A DNA stretch of 64,000 nucleotides, taken from positions 1 to 64,000 of the forward strand of contig JAAFIG010000025.1 of NCBI GenBank assembly GCA_013298595.1. Reading direction: 5' to 3'. The stretch is from Deinococcales bacterium (GTDB lineage Bacteria; Deinococcota; Deinococci; Deinococcales; JAAFIG01). A program made the position numbers and the translations under genes. Positions 37,595-47,623 of the stretch are shown here, piece by piece. Each line of letters starts with the position of its first letter. Positions within the stretch are counted from its first letter, which is position 1. Below the pieces are notes generated by a model that was not told the DNA's origin, ran no database searches, and saw only the letters and a program-made list of their open reading frames with translations.

Positions 37595-38569
37595 ATGAAC
37601 CTTTTAATTCTTGGTGGTACAGCTTTTCTGGGTCGGCATTTGGTTACTGCTGCCGTTGAGAAAAATCATAATCTAACTTTATTTCATCGGGGTAACCGTA
37701 ACCCTTTTCCTGCCTTAGAAAATATTCTTGGCAACCGCGAAACCGATCTCGAGTTATTGGCTGGTCGAACCTGGGATGCTGTGATTGACACCAGCGCTTA
37801 TATTCCTCGAGTGACTAAAATCAGTGCAGCAGCTTTGCAAGATAAAGTGCAGCGTTATTGTTTTATCAGTACCATCAGTGTTTACAAAGATTTTTTACAA
37901 GCTCACGATGAACTGGCGGCTGTTGCGACGCTTGAGCAAGACACCGAAGAGGTGACAGGTGCAACGTATGGTGCTTTAAAAGCACTTTGCGAAAACGAAA
38001 TTAGTGCGGCTTTTGGGCAGCTTTCCCTCAATCTGCGCCCTGGTTTAATTGTTGGTCAGTTTGACCCATCCGACCGTTTTACGTATTGGGTGGAACGCAT
38101 TGCCAGAGGTGGCGATGTGATTGCGCCAGGGAATCCAACAGCAGGTGTGCAGTTTATTGATGCCTTATCGTTAGCACGGTTTACCATTCATGCACTCGAG
38201 CAAAATTTAAGTGGCACATATAATCTTAATGGACAAAGTATTGCCATGCAGCATGTTCTCGAGACCATTTGTAAAACAACGCAATCGGCTGCTCAGTTAC
38301 ACTGGGTCAGCGATGAATTTTTAGCCGAGCAAAAAGTCAATGCGTGGATGGGTACAGATAGTTTGCCACTCTGGATTCCAAACGCAGATACCACTACCAA
38401 CGGCACAATCATCAAAAAAGCACTCGAGGCAGGTTTAACTTTTCGTCCACTTGAGGAAATTATTCTCGAGGTTCTGGCTTTTGCCCAAACACGCAAGGAT
38501 TATGTTTGGCGCAGTGGCATCACAGCCGAGCGCGAAGCAGCCTTAGTTGCCCTTCACCAATCGCGTTGA
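37595..38569 (+). CDS. NAD-dependent epimerase/reductase
   Basis: [16 protein letters not shown]; extended SDR architecture. Confidence 0.85.
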   Translation: MNLLILGGTAFLGRHLVTAAVEKNHNLTLFHRGNRNPFPALENILGNRETDLELLAGRTWDAVIDTSAYIPRVTKISAAALQDKVQRYCFISTISVYKDFLQAHDELAAVATLEQDTEEVTGATYGALKALCENEISAAFGQLSLNLRPGLIVGQFDPSDRFTYWVERIARGGDVIAPGNPTAGVQFIDALSLARFTIHALEQNLSGTYNLNGQSIAMQHVLETICKTTQSAAQLHWVSDEFLAEQKVNAWMGTDSLPLWIPNADTTTNGTIIKKALEAGLTFRPLEEIILEVLAFAQTRKDYVWRSGITAEREAALVALHQSR

Positions 38570-40029
38570 CGATACGAAACAGCTTCGGCAAGGTGCGCTT
38601 CGGCAATTTGTTCCACACCAGCTAAATCGGCAATGGTTCGGGCTACCCGCAAGACTCGGTCGTAGCCACGACCCGATAACCCCAGTTGCTTGGCAGCAGC
38701 TCGAATAAAGTTTTCGGGTGCCACCTCGAGATGCGCGTGTTTACGTAATTTGGCACCATGTAAGAACGCATTTGCCATACTTTGGCGGCTTTGCATGGTG
38801 GCTCGAGCTGCCCAGACACGTTCCCGAACAACACTGGTTTGTTCGGCTTCAGCGGTTCTTGTCAGTTCTTCTGGGCTGAGTTTTTGGACATTGACCACTA
38901 AATCTATGCGGTCAAGCAGTGGTCCAGAAATCTTTGCTAAATACCGACGCTGCGCTGGGTCAGAAGTATCACGCCAATCACCACTTGGGCTTGGATTCAT
39001 AGCAGCAATCAATTGAAACGCTGCTGGAAAAGTCACACTGGCTCGAGCACGTGAAATAGTGATTTCCCGATCCTCGAGTGGTTGCCGTAAAACCTCTAAA
39101 GCATCTCGAGAAAATTCTGGGAATTCATCTAAAAATAAAATACCATGATGGGCTAAACTCACTTCACCAGGGCGTGGAATCGAACCGCCACCAATCAGAC
39201 CAGCATCCGAAATTGTGTGATGTGGTGCTCTGAAAGGAGCCGTCCTCAGCAGTCCTTTTGGCATTCTTCCAGCTGCTGAATGAATACGAGTTACCGACAA
39301 TGCTTCATCATTTGAAAGTGGTGGACACAAACCAATGGCACGGCGTGCCAACATGGTTTTCCCACTGCCAGGCGGACCAATCAACAGTAAATTGTGATGA
39401 CCTGCTACTGCAATCTCGAGAGCACGTTTGGCTTGGGCTTGGGCTTTAATATCGGCTAAATTCAGTAAACTATCAGCATCAATTTCGAGGGGTTGTGCCA
39501 CACTGACCTCGAGTTTATTGACACCCGATAAATGCTGCACAGCCTCAAGCAAGCTACTCGGTGCAAACACTGTTAAACCCTCGAGTACAGCTGCTTCACC
39601 CGCGTTTTGTGGTGGTAGTAACACCATCTCGCGCTTAGCTTGTAAGGCTGCAAGGGCAATGTTAATGGCACTCGAGACTGGGCGAACGGTGCCATCCAAA
39701 GCCAGTTCTCCAGCAATAAATACAGTTTGTAATGCCTCGAGCGGGAAATGTCCCTGGGCTGCTAATAATGCCAAAGCAATGGGTAAATCAAAACTCGAGC
39801 CTTCTTTACGCACATCAGCAGGGGCAAGGTTGACTGTAATTCTCGAGGCAGGAAATTGAAAACCACTGTTTTTAATAGCTGCCCGTACTCGGTCACGGCT
39901 TTCTTGCACAGCTGCATCAGGCAGACCAACCACAGTGAAATTTGGTAAACCCGCAGCGACATCCACTTCAATTTCGATGGTGGTTGGATTGACACCTATT
40001 ACAGCTGCACTAAATGCTTTAGCCAGCAT
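38554..40029 (-). CDS. comM: YifB/ComM Mg-chelatase-like AAA ATPase
   Basis: [47 protein letters not shown]. Confidence 0.93.
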   Translation of the reverse strand: MLAKAFSAAVIGVNPTTIEIEVDVAAGLPNFTVVGLPDAAVQESRDRVRAAIKNSGFQFPASRITVNLAPADVRKEGSSFDLPIALALLAAQGHFPLEALQTVFIAGELALDGTVRPVSSAINIALAALQAKREMVLLPPQNAGEAAVLEGLTVFAPSSLLEAVQHLSGVNKLEVSVAQPLEIDADSLLNLADIKAQAQAKRALEIAVAGHHNLLLIGPPGSGKTMLARRAIGLCPPLSNDEALSVTRIHSAAGRMPKGLLRTAPFRAPHHTISDAGLIGGGSIPRPGEVSLAHHGILFLDEFPEFSRDALEVLRQPLEDREITISRARASVTFPAAFQLIAAMNPSPSGDWRDTSDPAQRRYLAKISGPLLDRIDLVVNVQKLSPEELTRTAEAEQTSVVRERVWAARATMQSRQSMANAFLHGAKLRKHAHLEVAPENFIRAAAKQLGLSGRGYDRVLRVARTIADLAGVEQIAEAHLAEAVSYRQRDW

Positions 40030-40070
40030 GGTTTCCTTGTAACTCGAGTAATACGTTCATCGGTTGACCT

Positions 40071-41633
40071 TTACTTTGCTTTAGCGTTAATGGTTTTAAC
40101 AGGTTTAGAACTCGAGCTTGGTTTGGTATCGTTTTTGGCTTGGAACTCGGCGGCTTTGACAGCAATTTGTTTCTCAACCCGTTGCAGCATCACCCATTGT
40201 TGGAAGCCTCCGATCAAACCACCAATCACCCCGTACATGGTCACACCACTGGGGAACGAAAGGTAAATATAAGCAAAGACAAATTGAAAAATCAGCATTT
40301 GACGGAACATATCTGGGGTTTTACGGGTACTAAGCCATGTGGTCAGCACACCAGAAGCCAAATAAAGGATGGGTAGAATATAAAACGGATCAGGTAATGC
40401 AAGATCGGGTAACCATAAGAAACCTTGGTCAAATTCGTAATTACTAAAAATTTTCCACATCAACAAAAATATGGGCATTTGAATCAAAGCTGGTAAGCAC
40501 CCAGAAACCGGATTGACCCCATTTTGGGTATAAATTTTCATGGTTTCTTCTTGTAATTTTTGCGGATCAGTTTTGTATTTTTCTTTGATTTCGGCTAAAA
40601 ATGGTTGCAAAGCCTGCATTTCGGCACTGGATTTATATTGCTGCATTAATAATGGTGTAATCAGCAAACGAATAAAAATGGTTAACAAAATAATTGCAAT
40701 ACCCCAAATACCCACAATATTTTTGACAGCTTCAAAACCACCAATTAAAACCAAAGACAAACGTCCAAAAATATTGGGGTCAAATAAACCAGGTAAGGTA
40801 TCCCATTTTTCTTGATGCAAACGAACTAATTCGTTAAAACCACCGTATACCTCGAATTTACTGGTGGTATTACCAGCTAAAGTCAGGGCAATACTCGAGA
40901 TTTCCAAATTTTCAACATTGCCATTGACACGACGAGTTGCTTGGCGAGTACCAATTTTGACAGGTACAGGTTGCGCTGGTCGAATAATCAAAGCTTGACC
41001 ATTAGGGTTAATTAAACTATTGCAGCATTGCAAGCTGGTGTATACGGCTTGTTTGACCTCACCAACAGTTATAGGTTGACTCGAGCCTGTTTCTAAGGCT
41101 TTGGTTTGTGCTCTGGCATCGCCACCAAGTCCAAGAAATTCAAGTTGATAATTTGCCACACCATCCACTCGAGTCTCGAGTCGCAAGGTTAAACGCCGCG
41201 AGTTAATGGTGTATTGCTTAGAGACCTTGGCATTTCCTTGGGTATAAGAAAAAGTGGCTGTTAAAATGCCACCACCATCTTTGGTGATTTCGACATTGGT
41301 AACGGGTTTATCCGCTTTGACTGTGCCTGTTAAAGGAATAACACTGCTATGAATACCGTTTTGTAACAAATTTGGTTTGCCTTGGTAGTTACCATTATTG
41401 CTCGAGCCTTTATAAATTTTTTCAAACCAAGCAACAATTTCGCCTTGATCGTTAAATGCAATATCAGCAAGGTTGGTCACAGCAATCACTTCTGCTTTGC
41501 CATCCGCATCAATATCAATGATTTGTGATTGACTATCTCTGGTAACACTCGAGACCCACTCTGGTTTAATACTGGCAAAAGCAGGGGTACTTAGCAGCAA
41601 TGCGGCAAAAGCCGTGAACAATACTTTCTTCAT
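40071..41633 (-). CDS. yidC: Membrane protein insertase YidC/OxaA
   Basis: QQYKSSAEMQALQPFLAEIKEKYKTDPQKLQEETMKIYTQNGVNPVSGCLPALIQMPIF. Confidence 0.95.
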   Translation of the reverse strand: MKKVLFTAFAALLLSTPAFASIKPEWVSSVTRDSQSQIIDIDADGKAEVIAVTNLADIAFNDQGEIVAWFEKIYKGSSNNGNYQGKPNLLQNGIHSSVIPLTGTVKADKPVTNVEITKDGGGILTATFSYTQGNAKVSKQYTINSRRLTLRLETRVDGVANYQLEFLGLGGDARAQTKALETGSSQPITVGEVKQAVYTSLQCCNSLINPNGQALIIRPAQPVPVKIGTRQATRRVNGNVENLEISSIALTLAGNTTSKFEVYGGFNELVRLHQEKWDTLPGLFDPNIFGRLSLVLIGGFEAVKNIVGIWGIAIILLTIFIRLLITPLLMQQYKSSAEMQALQPFLAEIKEKYKTDPQKLQEETMKIYTQNGVNPVSGCLPALIQMPIFLLMWKIFSNYEFDQGFLWLPDLALPDPFYILPILYLASGVLTTWLSTRKTPDMFRQMLIFQFVFAYIYLSFPSGVTMYGVIGGLIGGFQQWVMLQRVEKQIAVKAAEFQAKNDTKPSSSSKPVKTINAKAK

Positions 41634-41683
41634 GTAGAACTCCTTACGCTACTCGAGCCTTAAACGTTGCACAACCCGAGGTT

Positions 41684-41944
41684 TCAATCTGGTACATGGT
41701 CAATCCCACCTGGATGAAACGGTTGGCATTTTAGAATTCTTTTTGTTGCTAACAAAGTACCTTTGACCGCTCCGTGTCGTTCTATCGCTGTCAACGCATA
41801 TTGGGAACACGTGGGGTAAAACCGACAGGTTGCCATACCTTTTAATGGCGATAAAAACCGCCGATACCCTGTCACACTAGCCAGTAACGCTCGAGCCGCA
41901 AGGCTATGGCGTTTGGTATTACGGTTTTGGAAAGGGTCAGTCAT
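41684..41944 (-). CDS. yidD: Membrane protein insertion efficiency factor
   Basis: [23 protein letters not shown]. Confidence 0.95.
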   Translation of the reverse strand: MTDPFQNRNTKRHSLAARALLASVTGYRRFLSPLKGMATCRFYPTCSQYALTAIERHGAVKGTLLATKRILKCQPFHPGGIDHVPD

Positions 41945-41973
41945 AAGGTAAAAGAAATTGAAAAGAGCCTAGG

Positions 41974-42372
41974 CTACTTTACTCCAGCTTTTCGCATTGC
42001 GTTCAGTAATGCTTTAACAACTTCGGGATAACGGGCTTTAGCCGCGTCAGGATTAGCAATAATGGTTGCCTCGAGTGGGGGTAAATCCATGCGGCGCAGT
42101 GCTTCTCGAACTCGTCGTCGAATGCGGTTACGAACAACAGCATTACCAACTTTTTTAGAAACAATAATGCCAACAAAGACACCTTGTTTAGCGGGTAACC
42201 ATTTCAAACCAAAAATATGACTACGTCCAGGTTTACCTTTGTTGCGTAAACGCCGAAAACGCCAATCCTTGGTTAAACCCTCGAGTTTCGCAGCTTTAAA
42301 CGATCCTTGGGAGGTTTTGTTTTCGTTGGAAACGACACGAGCCTCGAGCAGCTTGTCTCGAGGCTCAGTCAT
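41974..42372 (-). CDS. rnpA: Ribonuclease P protein component with N-terminal extension
   Basis: GIIVSKKVGNAVVRNRIRRRVREALRR; synteny yidC-yidD-rnpA-rpmH. Confidence 0.93.
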   Translation of the reverse strand: MTEPRDKLLEARVVSNENKTSQGSFKAAKLEGLTKDWRFRRLRNKGKPGRSHIFGLKWLPAKQGVFVGIIVSKKVGNAVVRNRIRRRVREALRRMDLPPLEATIIANPDAAKARYPEVVKALLNAMRKAGVK

Positions 42373-42382
42373 AATCTATTCC

Positions 42383-42535
42383 TTACTTGAAGCGCGGTGA
42401 TTGAACCGCAATGGTGCTACGACCCTTTGCGCGGCGACGTGACAAGACACGGCGACCGTTGTCTGTTTTCATACGAGCGCGAAAACCGTGGGTTTTAGCG
42501 CGTTTGCGGCGATTTGGTTGCCAAGTACGTTTCAT
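42383..42535 (-). CDS. rpmH: 50S ribosomal protein L34 (absent from the supplied track)
   Basis: [50 protein letters not shown]. Confidence 0.96.
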   Translation of the reverse strand: MKRTWQPNRRKRAKTHGFRARMKTDNGRRVLSRRRAKGRSTIAVQSPRFK

Positions 42536-42619
42536 TTTGAACCCCTAAAAGAAAAATCTCGCCCCTTTCGGGGCAGCCTCGAGAATATAGCAAATAAACT
42601 CAGAAGGTGCAAGGGATTT

Positions 42620-43249
42620 TTACCCGCGTAAGAAACCACCCAGTTCACCATCTTCAAGGGCAGGTAAATCCTCGAGGGCAGGTAAACCAAACTCGAGTAA
42701 GAATTTCTCAGTGGTGGCGTATAACATTGGTCTGCCGACCACTTCTTTACGCCCAATGACTTTGACTAATTCGCGTTCTTGTAAGGTGTCTAAAGTGCTA
42801 CCAGCCCCTGCGCCACGCATCAACTCGATTTCGCCACGAGTGATCGGTTGTTTATACGCAACAATCGCCAGTGTTTCAAGAGCAGCATTGGATAAACTTG
42901 GCAGTGGTGGAGGCGAAAGTAACGGCTCGAGAGCAGGTACAACATCTCGTGCCACAATTAAACGGTAACCACCAGCGACAGCTTCGATATCAAACCCCAA
43001 TGCACTTTCACGGAAGCGTTTGCGAAGCATTTCGATCAACCGATGCGAACTTTCAATTGGTAAACCCAATAAATGCCCAATTTCCTTGGGTTTTACAGGT
43101 CTGCCAGCTGCCAGCAACGCCGCCGATAAAACCTCGAGTAGCCGTGATTCAACAGGTTGATGGCTGATTTCAGGCTCGAGGTCGGTTAATTCAGGTATTG
43201 CAAAATTTGGCTCTTCGCCGCTCTCGAGTTGGGTGGTACTCAACGTCAT
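42620..43249 (-). CDS. scpB: Segregation and condensation protein B
   Basis: LEVLSAALLAAGRPVKPKEI…ALETLAIVAYKQPITRGEIELMRG. Confidence 0.92.
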   Translation of the reverse strand: MTLSTTQLESGEEPNFAIPELTDLEPEISHQPVESRLLEVLSAALLAAGRPVKPKEIGHLLGLPIESSHRLIEMLRKRFRESALGFDIEAVAGGYRLIVARDVVPALEPLLSPPPLPSLSNAALETLAIVAYKQPITRGEIELMRGAGAGSTLDTLQERELVKVIGRKEVVGRPMLYATTEKFLLEFGLPALEDLPALEDGELGGFLRG

Positions 43250-43276
43250 ATGTTAATTCTGACATGTTTTGCATAA

Positions 43277-43310
43277 GAAAAATCGGACGTGGGGGATCGT
43301 CCGATTTTTC
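43277..43310 (-). terminator. Rho-independent terminator after hsp20
   Basis: AAAAATCGGACG-atcccccaCGTCCGATTTTTC (RNA sense); A/T tracts on both sides. Confidence 0.9.
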
Positions 43311-43340
43311 CCTAGGAGGGAAAGTTATGAAAAAAGTGGT

Positions 43341-43751
43341 TTAGGATTGAATAGCTTTTACTTCGATACGTTTAGCAGTGGCTTCAACAGCTTTTGGAAT
43401 TCGCACGGTTAAAACACCATGCTCGAGACTTGCTTCGATACCTTCATGCACAATCCGTACAGGAATTTGAATACTGCGTTTTTGCTCACCACTTGGGCGT
43501 TCACGCCACAGCACTTTGGCATCATCGGCTTGGGTATCAGCAGGGGTGGCTGTTAAGGTCAAAACATTGCGCTCAAGTTGCAAACTGATTTGATCCACAG
43601 TAAAACCGGGTAAATTAACTTTGACCAGCACAGCATCGGCTGTTTCGAGAACATCGGTACCTGTTTGGCGTTGCACTGTGTTTTGGCTACGCTCGAGGTC
43701 GGCGAGGACGGCATCCATGATTTTCCAAGGGTTGGTGTTGATTCGCATCAT
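43341..43751 (-). CDS. Hsp20/alpha-crystallin small heat shock protein
   Basis: NLPGFTVDQISLQLERNVLTLTA…LEHGVLTVRIPKA; start at MMRINTNP. Confidence 0.92.
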   Translation of the reverse strand: MMRINTNPWKIMDAVLADLERSQNTVQRQTGTDVLETADAVLVKVNLPGFTVDQISLQLERNVLTLTATPADTQADDAKVLWRERPSGEQKRSIQIPVRIVHEGIEASLEHGVLTVRIPKAVEATAKRIEVKAIQS

Positions 43752-43794
43752 ATGAGTTGCTCCTTTGCTTTCGTAGTGATTTTGTATCACTAAA

Positions 43795-43832
43795 CTTGAG
43801 TGTATTATGCTCAAGTTTTATTACTTTGTCAA
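43795..43832 (-). promoter_or_regulatory. hsp20 promoter with HAIR (HspR) operator
   Basis: Minus strand TTGACA-17 nt-CATAAT; CTTGAGT-N7-GCTCAAG at 43795-43815 is one mismatch from HAIR CTTGAGT-N7-ACTCAAG. Confidence 0.85.
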
Positions 43833-44123
43833 GTAGGTATTTCTAAGTCAAATGGCGCATTTAGTTGGCAATGATAGTATTGCCCGATTCGCTCGAGTGG
43901 TAAATATCCTGTGCGGAACAAGATTTTCTTGAGTAGTCAAGTGATTGGAGCTATTTTACAAAAAACCCGTAAATCAATTTCTTTGTAATAAATCGGTAAT
44001 AACACTAAGAAATTTAAAGAATACAAACCAAAAATTATTAAAAACCTCGAGAAAATATTTTCTATTACAACAAATAAACTCGACTTGACAAGGCAAACTG
44101 CTATGGTTTAACGTAAAAAAGAT

Positions 44124-44582
44124 ATGAATTTAAAAACTGTTGAGCAAATCCTTGCGGAAAATACCTCTTACAAAGATGTCAGCCTCTACAATGCAATTGT
44201 CGTTGCCATTAAAAAAGGTTCATTGGCTGGAAAAGCAATTCCACTTAACCGCAATGACTCTAATGCTAAATTCAAAATAGCCAAAGCCAGCTCCCGTGGT
44301 GGTAAAAGCGCCATGAAAGATGTGCTTAATTATGTGATTATTGATATGGAAGCATTTAATACATGGTTTGATACCGCCAAAGGTGGTATTCGTACAGTCA
44401 AAACAATCAATCGTACCCAAATGACCATGCCCCATCTTGGCGATATTCTCAGTGGCGCATATACTGCCGAACAACTCAACGAATTTGCGGTTCATGTAGC
44501 AGGTCGGCGTTACGGTGCTCAGCGAGCACCCAAGAAAAGTACCACAACAGGCAAACGCGGCAGACCAAGTAAGAAAAAATAA
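44124..44582 (+). CDS. Hypothetical protein with AT-hook-like C-terminus
   Basis: C-terminal TTTGKRGRPSKKK; TTGACA at 44085; terminator downstream. Confidence 0.7.
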   Translation: MNLKTVEQILAENTSYKDVSLYNAIVVAIKKGSLAGKAIPLNRNDSNAKFKIAKASSRGGKSAMKDVLNYVIIDMEAFNTWFDTAKGGIRTVKTINRTQMTMPHLGDILSGAYTAEQLNEFAVHVAGRRYGAQRAPKKSTTTGKRGRPSKKK

Positions 44583-44594
44583 AACAAAACAAGT

Positions 44595-44625
44595 AAACCA
44601 ACCCGACACACAGGGTTGGTTTTTT
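44595..44625 (+). terminator. Rho-independent terminator
   Basis: AACCAACCC-gacacaca-GGGTTGGTTTTTT. Confidence 0.9.
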
Positions 44626-44662
44626 GATGAGGGGCTATAAAACCTCGTCTACATGTGGCAAA

Positions 44663-45469
44663 ATGCCAAACATGAACTTGGCAGCATTTATGGGTGAATT
44701 CAAAGCAGAAGCTTACGAACACCTCGAGAAACTCGATCAAGGTTTATTACAACTCGAGCGTGAGCCAAGCAACCAACAACTGATTCGGCAATTATTTCTC
44801 AGCATCCACACCATCAAAGGTGGTGCCAGTATGCTCGAGTTAAAAGTTTTAAAGAATCTGACCCACGCATTTGAAGATGTCTTAGCGCGTTTGCGTGACC
44901 AAAGTGAAACCTGCGATTCTCACACAATTACATTGATGCTCAGAGCACTCGATTTGGTACGAGAAATTATTGATACCAACCCCAATATGGATGTCATGCC
45001 AGCTAATATTGAAGAAATGACCAGCAAACTCCGACAACGAGCCAGCGGTGTGATTATTATCCTCGAGAACTCAAGTAGTAGTAGTGCTATTCAAATGCCA
45101 CCAACATTGGCAAGTATCGAATCCAAAATAGCCCTCCTTCTTGAACCATCCGCCACAGCACGCCATGTCATGACCACACACCTTGAAACAGCTGGTTGGA
45201 CAGTGCAAAGTTACAGCACTACCGAAGAACTCATTACGGTTGTACAGCTTGCAGGTTTACTGGTTATTCCCCTCGAGCCAAATGGCATTAATGGCTTACA
45301 AATAGCTGAAGATTGGCGCGGCAGTGGTATCCAAACACCTGTACTACTTACCGCGCTCGAGTTCAGCCCTGAACAAAAAATAGCAGCCAATACCTTACGC
45401 GTCCAATGTGTGCCCAAACCAAGTTGGCAAGAAACACACTTAACAGAAACTGCTCGAGGTTTCATGTGA
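44663..45469 (+). CDS. HPt-domain signalling protein with receiver-like C-terminus
   Basis: LFLSIHTIKGGASMLEL HPt motif. Confidence 0.8.
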   Translation: MPNMNLAAFMGEFKAEAYEHLEKLDQGLLQLEREPSNQQLIRQLFLSIHTIKGGASMLELKVLKNLTHAFEDVLARLRDQSETCDSHTITLMLRALDLVREIIDTNPNMDVMPANIEEMTSKLRQRASGVIIILENSSSSSAIQMPPTLASIESKIALLLEPSATARHVMTTHLETAGWTVQSYSTTEELITVVQLAGLLVIPLEPNGINGLQIAEDWRGSGIQTPVLLTALEFSPEQKIAANTLRVQCVPKPSWQETHLTETARGFM

Positions 45470-46446
45470 TTGAACCCCGACGAATCCTGATTATCGAAGA
45501 TAGCATGCTGATGCGAAACCTCTTAACAGGATTGCTCGATAGTGCTGGTTACGGCGATGTTCACACCGCAGCCACCCTCGAGCAAGGTTTTACAGCCCTT
45601 GGTTTACGAGGACAAACAGGCGAACAATATAATTTGATCCTGATGGATAAACTTTTACCCGATGGTGATGGTATCGAAGCTATTCGCCAAATCCGAGAAC
45701 ATGCTCACCTGAGTGAAAAACCAATCATCATGGTCACAGGCTTAGAAGACCGCGAAACCCTACGCCAAGCCTTTGATGCAGGAGCAACCGACTTCATTAA
45801 CAAATCCTTTTCTGAAACAGAATTGCTGGCTCGAGTCCGCAGTGCTTTACGCTTAGATGCCGCCATCGAAGCCAGCAAAGCCCGAGAAGCCGATCTGCGA
45901 CGCTTAACTCGTGAACTCGAGAAACTTTCTTATACCGACGGACTGACCAAAATAACCAACCGACGAGGTTTTGACGCAGCCCTCGAGCGCATCTGGAATG
46001 AGTGCTTAGACGCAAAAATGCCAATTAGCCTAATGATGCTTGATGTAGACCATTTCAAAAAATACAACGATTCACTTGGACATCAACAAGGCGACGAATG
46101 CCTGAAAATAATTGCCAGCACCCTCGAGCAAAGTGTTAACAGCAACAACGAAACCCATATGGTTGCCCGTTACGGCGGAGAAGAATTTGCTGCTATATTC
46201 CGCGCCGATAACCACAAAGCCCAATACATTGCCGAGAAACTACGCTTGAGTATTGAAAAATTAGAATTACCACACCCAACCTCGAGCAGCGGACAACACG
46301 TCAGCATTAGTGTTGGTATTGCCACCATGCAACCAAACACACAAAATAATTCAACACAACTGATTAGCAACGCCGACCATGCACTCTACCAAGCTAAAAA
46401 CACAGGAAGAAACCGTGTGGTGGTCAGCGTACTCGAGATAGTGTAA
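45466..46446 (+). CDS. Response regulator-GGDEF diguanylate cyclase (GTG start, GTGA overlap)
   Basis: RRILIIEDSMLMRNLLTGLL; ARYGGEEFAAI. Confidence 0.9.
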   Translation: MIEPRRILIIEDSMLMRNLLTGLLDSAGYGDVHTAATLEQGFTALGLRGQTGEQYNLILMDKLLPDGDGIEAIRQIREHAHLSEKPIIMVTGLEDRETLRQAFDAGATDFINKSFSETELLARVRSALRLDAAIEASKAREADLRRLTRELEKLSYTDGLTKITNRRGFDAALERIWNECLDAKMPISLMMLDVDHFKKYNDSLGHQQGDECLKIIASTLEQSVNSNNETHMVARYGGEEFAAIFRADNHKAQYIAEKLRLSIEKLELPHPTSSSGQHVSISVGIATMQPNTQNNSTQLISNADHALYQAKNTGRNRVVVSVLEIV

Positions 46447-46717
46447 TCCCCAAGATGCACCACCATAATTAATGAATCAATCACCCTATTTATTCTTCAA
46501 AAATCAATAACGGAAACTCTTAAACTTTTTTATCTAATTTTATGGACTTGAAGTCATATTGTAAGGCTGAAAAGAATAATATCTAAAAGTTTTCATGCAC
46601 AATAAGCTCTCAATAAAACACTTGCTAGAAATCACACATCCAAAATAACGTCTCGAACCGTATATCTCTAGAGAAAACAAAATCATCAGCATTCAAAAAG
46701 AATGCACAAGGAGATGT

Positions 46718-47563
46718 ATGAAAAAACTACTCGCTTCAAGTCTTGCTGTGCTTTGTACCACCTACGTTGGCTTTGCTGCCCAACAAAGCCAAACCCCTCG
46801 AGGACGTGTGCTGTACGCCACTACCCAAGATAATCGTTTAGCCAAATTTGGTTCTGAAAATCCTAACTCGAGTGTGACCACACAGGCTTTTACTGGTTTA
46901 GCTGCTAACGAAATCATGCTTGGTCTGGACTTCGGACCTCGAGATGGCAAGTTATACGGTATAAGCAATCAAAATCAGATTTACACGATTAACCCAAGTT
47001 CAGCAATAGTGACAAAAATAGGCTCGAGTGCATTTAATCCAGCCTTAAGTGGATTTTCGTTTGGTATGGATTTCAATCCAACAGTCAACCGAGTTCGTGT
47101 GCATAGCAACCTTGGCTTTAATGCCCGAATCAACCAAGAAACAGGTTCTATTGTAGATTTTGATGCTGCCACGGCTGGCATTCAAACCGACCTAAACCTT
47201 AATTACTCAAGCACTGACAAAAACGCCAACACAAACCCAAGTATTGTAGCCACGGCGTACACCAACAGCAATGCAACTGCCACAACAACAACCCTTTATG
47301 CCATAGACTCGAGACATGACACATTGGTGAGTGTCAGCCCACCCAACGATGGCAAATTAAGCACCATTGGCGCACTAGGCATAGACACCAGTGCCGCCGC
47401 AGGATTTGATATCAGCGGAGCAAGCGACGGCACAGCCTTGGCAGCTTTAACAACCAATGGCATCTCGAGTTTATACACCATCAATTTAACAACGGGCAAA
47501 GCAACAATCGTCGAAACTATAGGTGAAGAATTAATGATTACTGGGTTAGCCATTGCACCATAA
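46718..47563 (+). CDS. DUF4394-like secreted protein
   Basis: LYATTQDNRLAKFGSENPNSSVTTQAFTGLAANEIMLGLDFGPRDGKLYGISNQNQIY. Confidence 0.75.
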   Translation: MKKLLASSLAVLCTTYVGFAAQQSQTPRGRVLYATTQDNRLAKFGSENPNSSVTTQAFTGLAANEIMLGLDFGPRDGKLYGISNQNQIYTINPSSAIVTKIGSSAFNPALSGFSFGMDFNPTVNRVRVHSNLGFNARINQETGSIVDFDAATAGIQTDLNLNYSSTDKNANTNPSIVATAYTNSNATATTTTLYAIDSRHDTLVSVSPPNDGKLSTIGALGIDTSAAAGFDISGASDGTALAALTTNGISSLYTINLTTGKATIVETIGEELMITGLAIAP

Positions 47564-47623
47564 CCTTGAAACAAAGTGCCAAATAAAAATTCCACGCTCG
47601 AGCCTCGAATTTTAGAGGGAAAA

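Noticed and set aside
42373-42535. Thermus-style rpmH nested inside rnpA
   Set aside because: An in-frame TAG at 42376-42378 precedes the rnpA ATG, so the genes are adjacent, not nested.
43260-43320. Regulatory hairpin upstream of scpB
   Set aside because: Symmetric stem with A and T tracts right after the hsp20 stop is better explained as a terminator.
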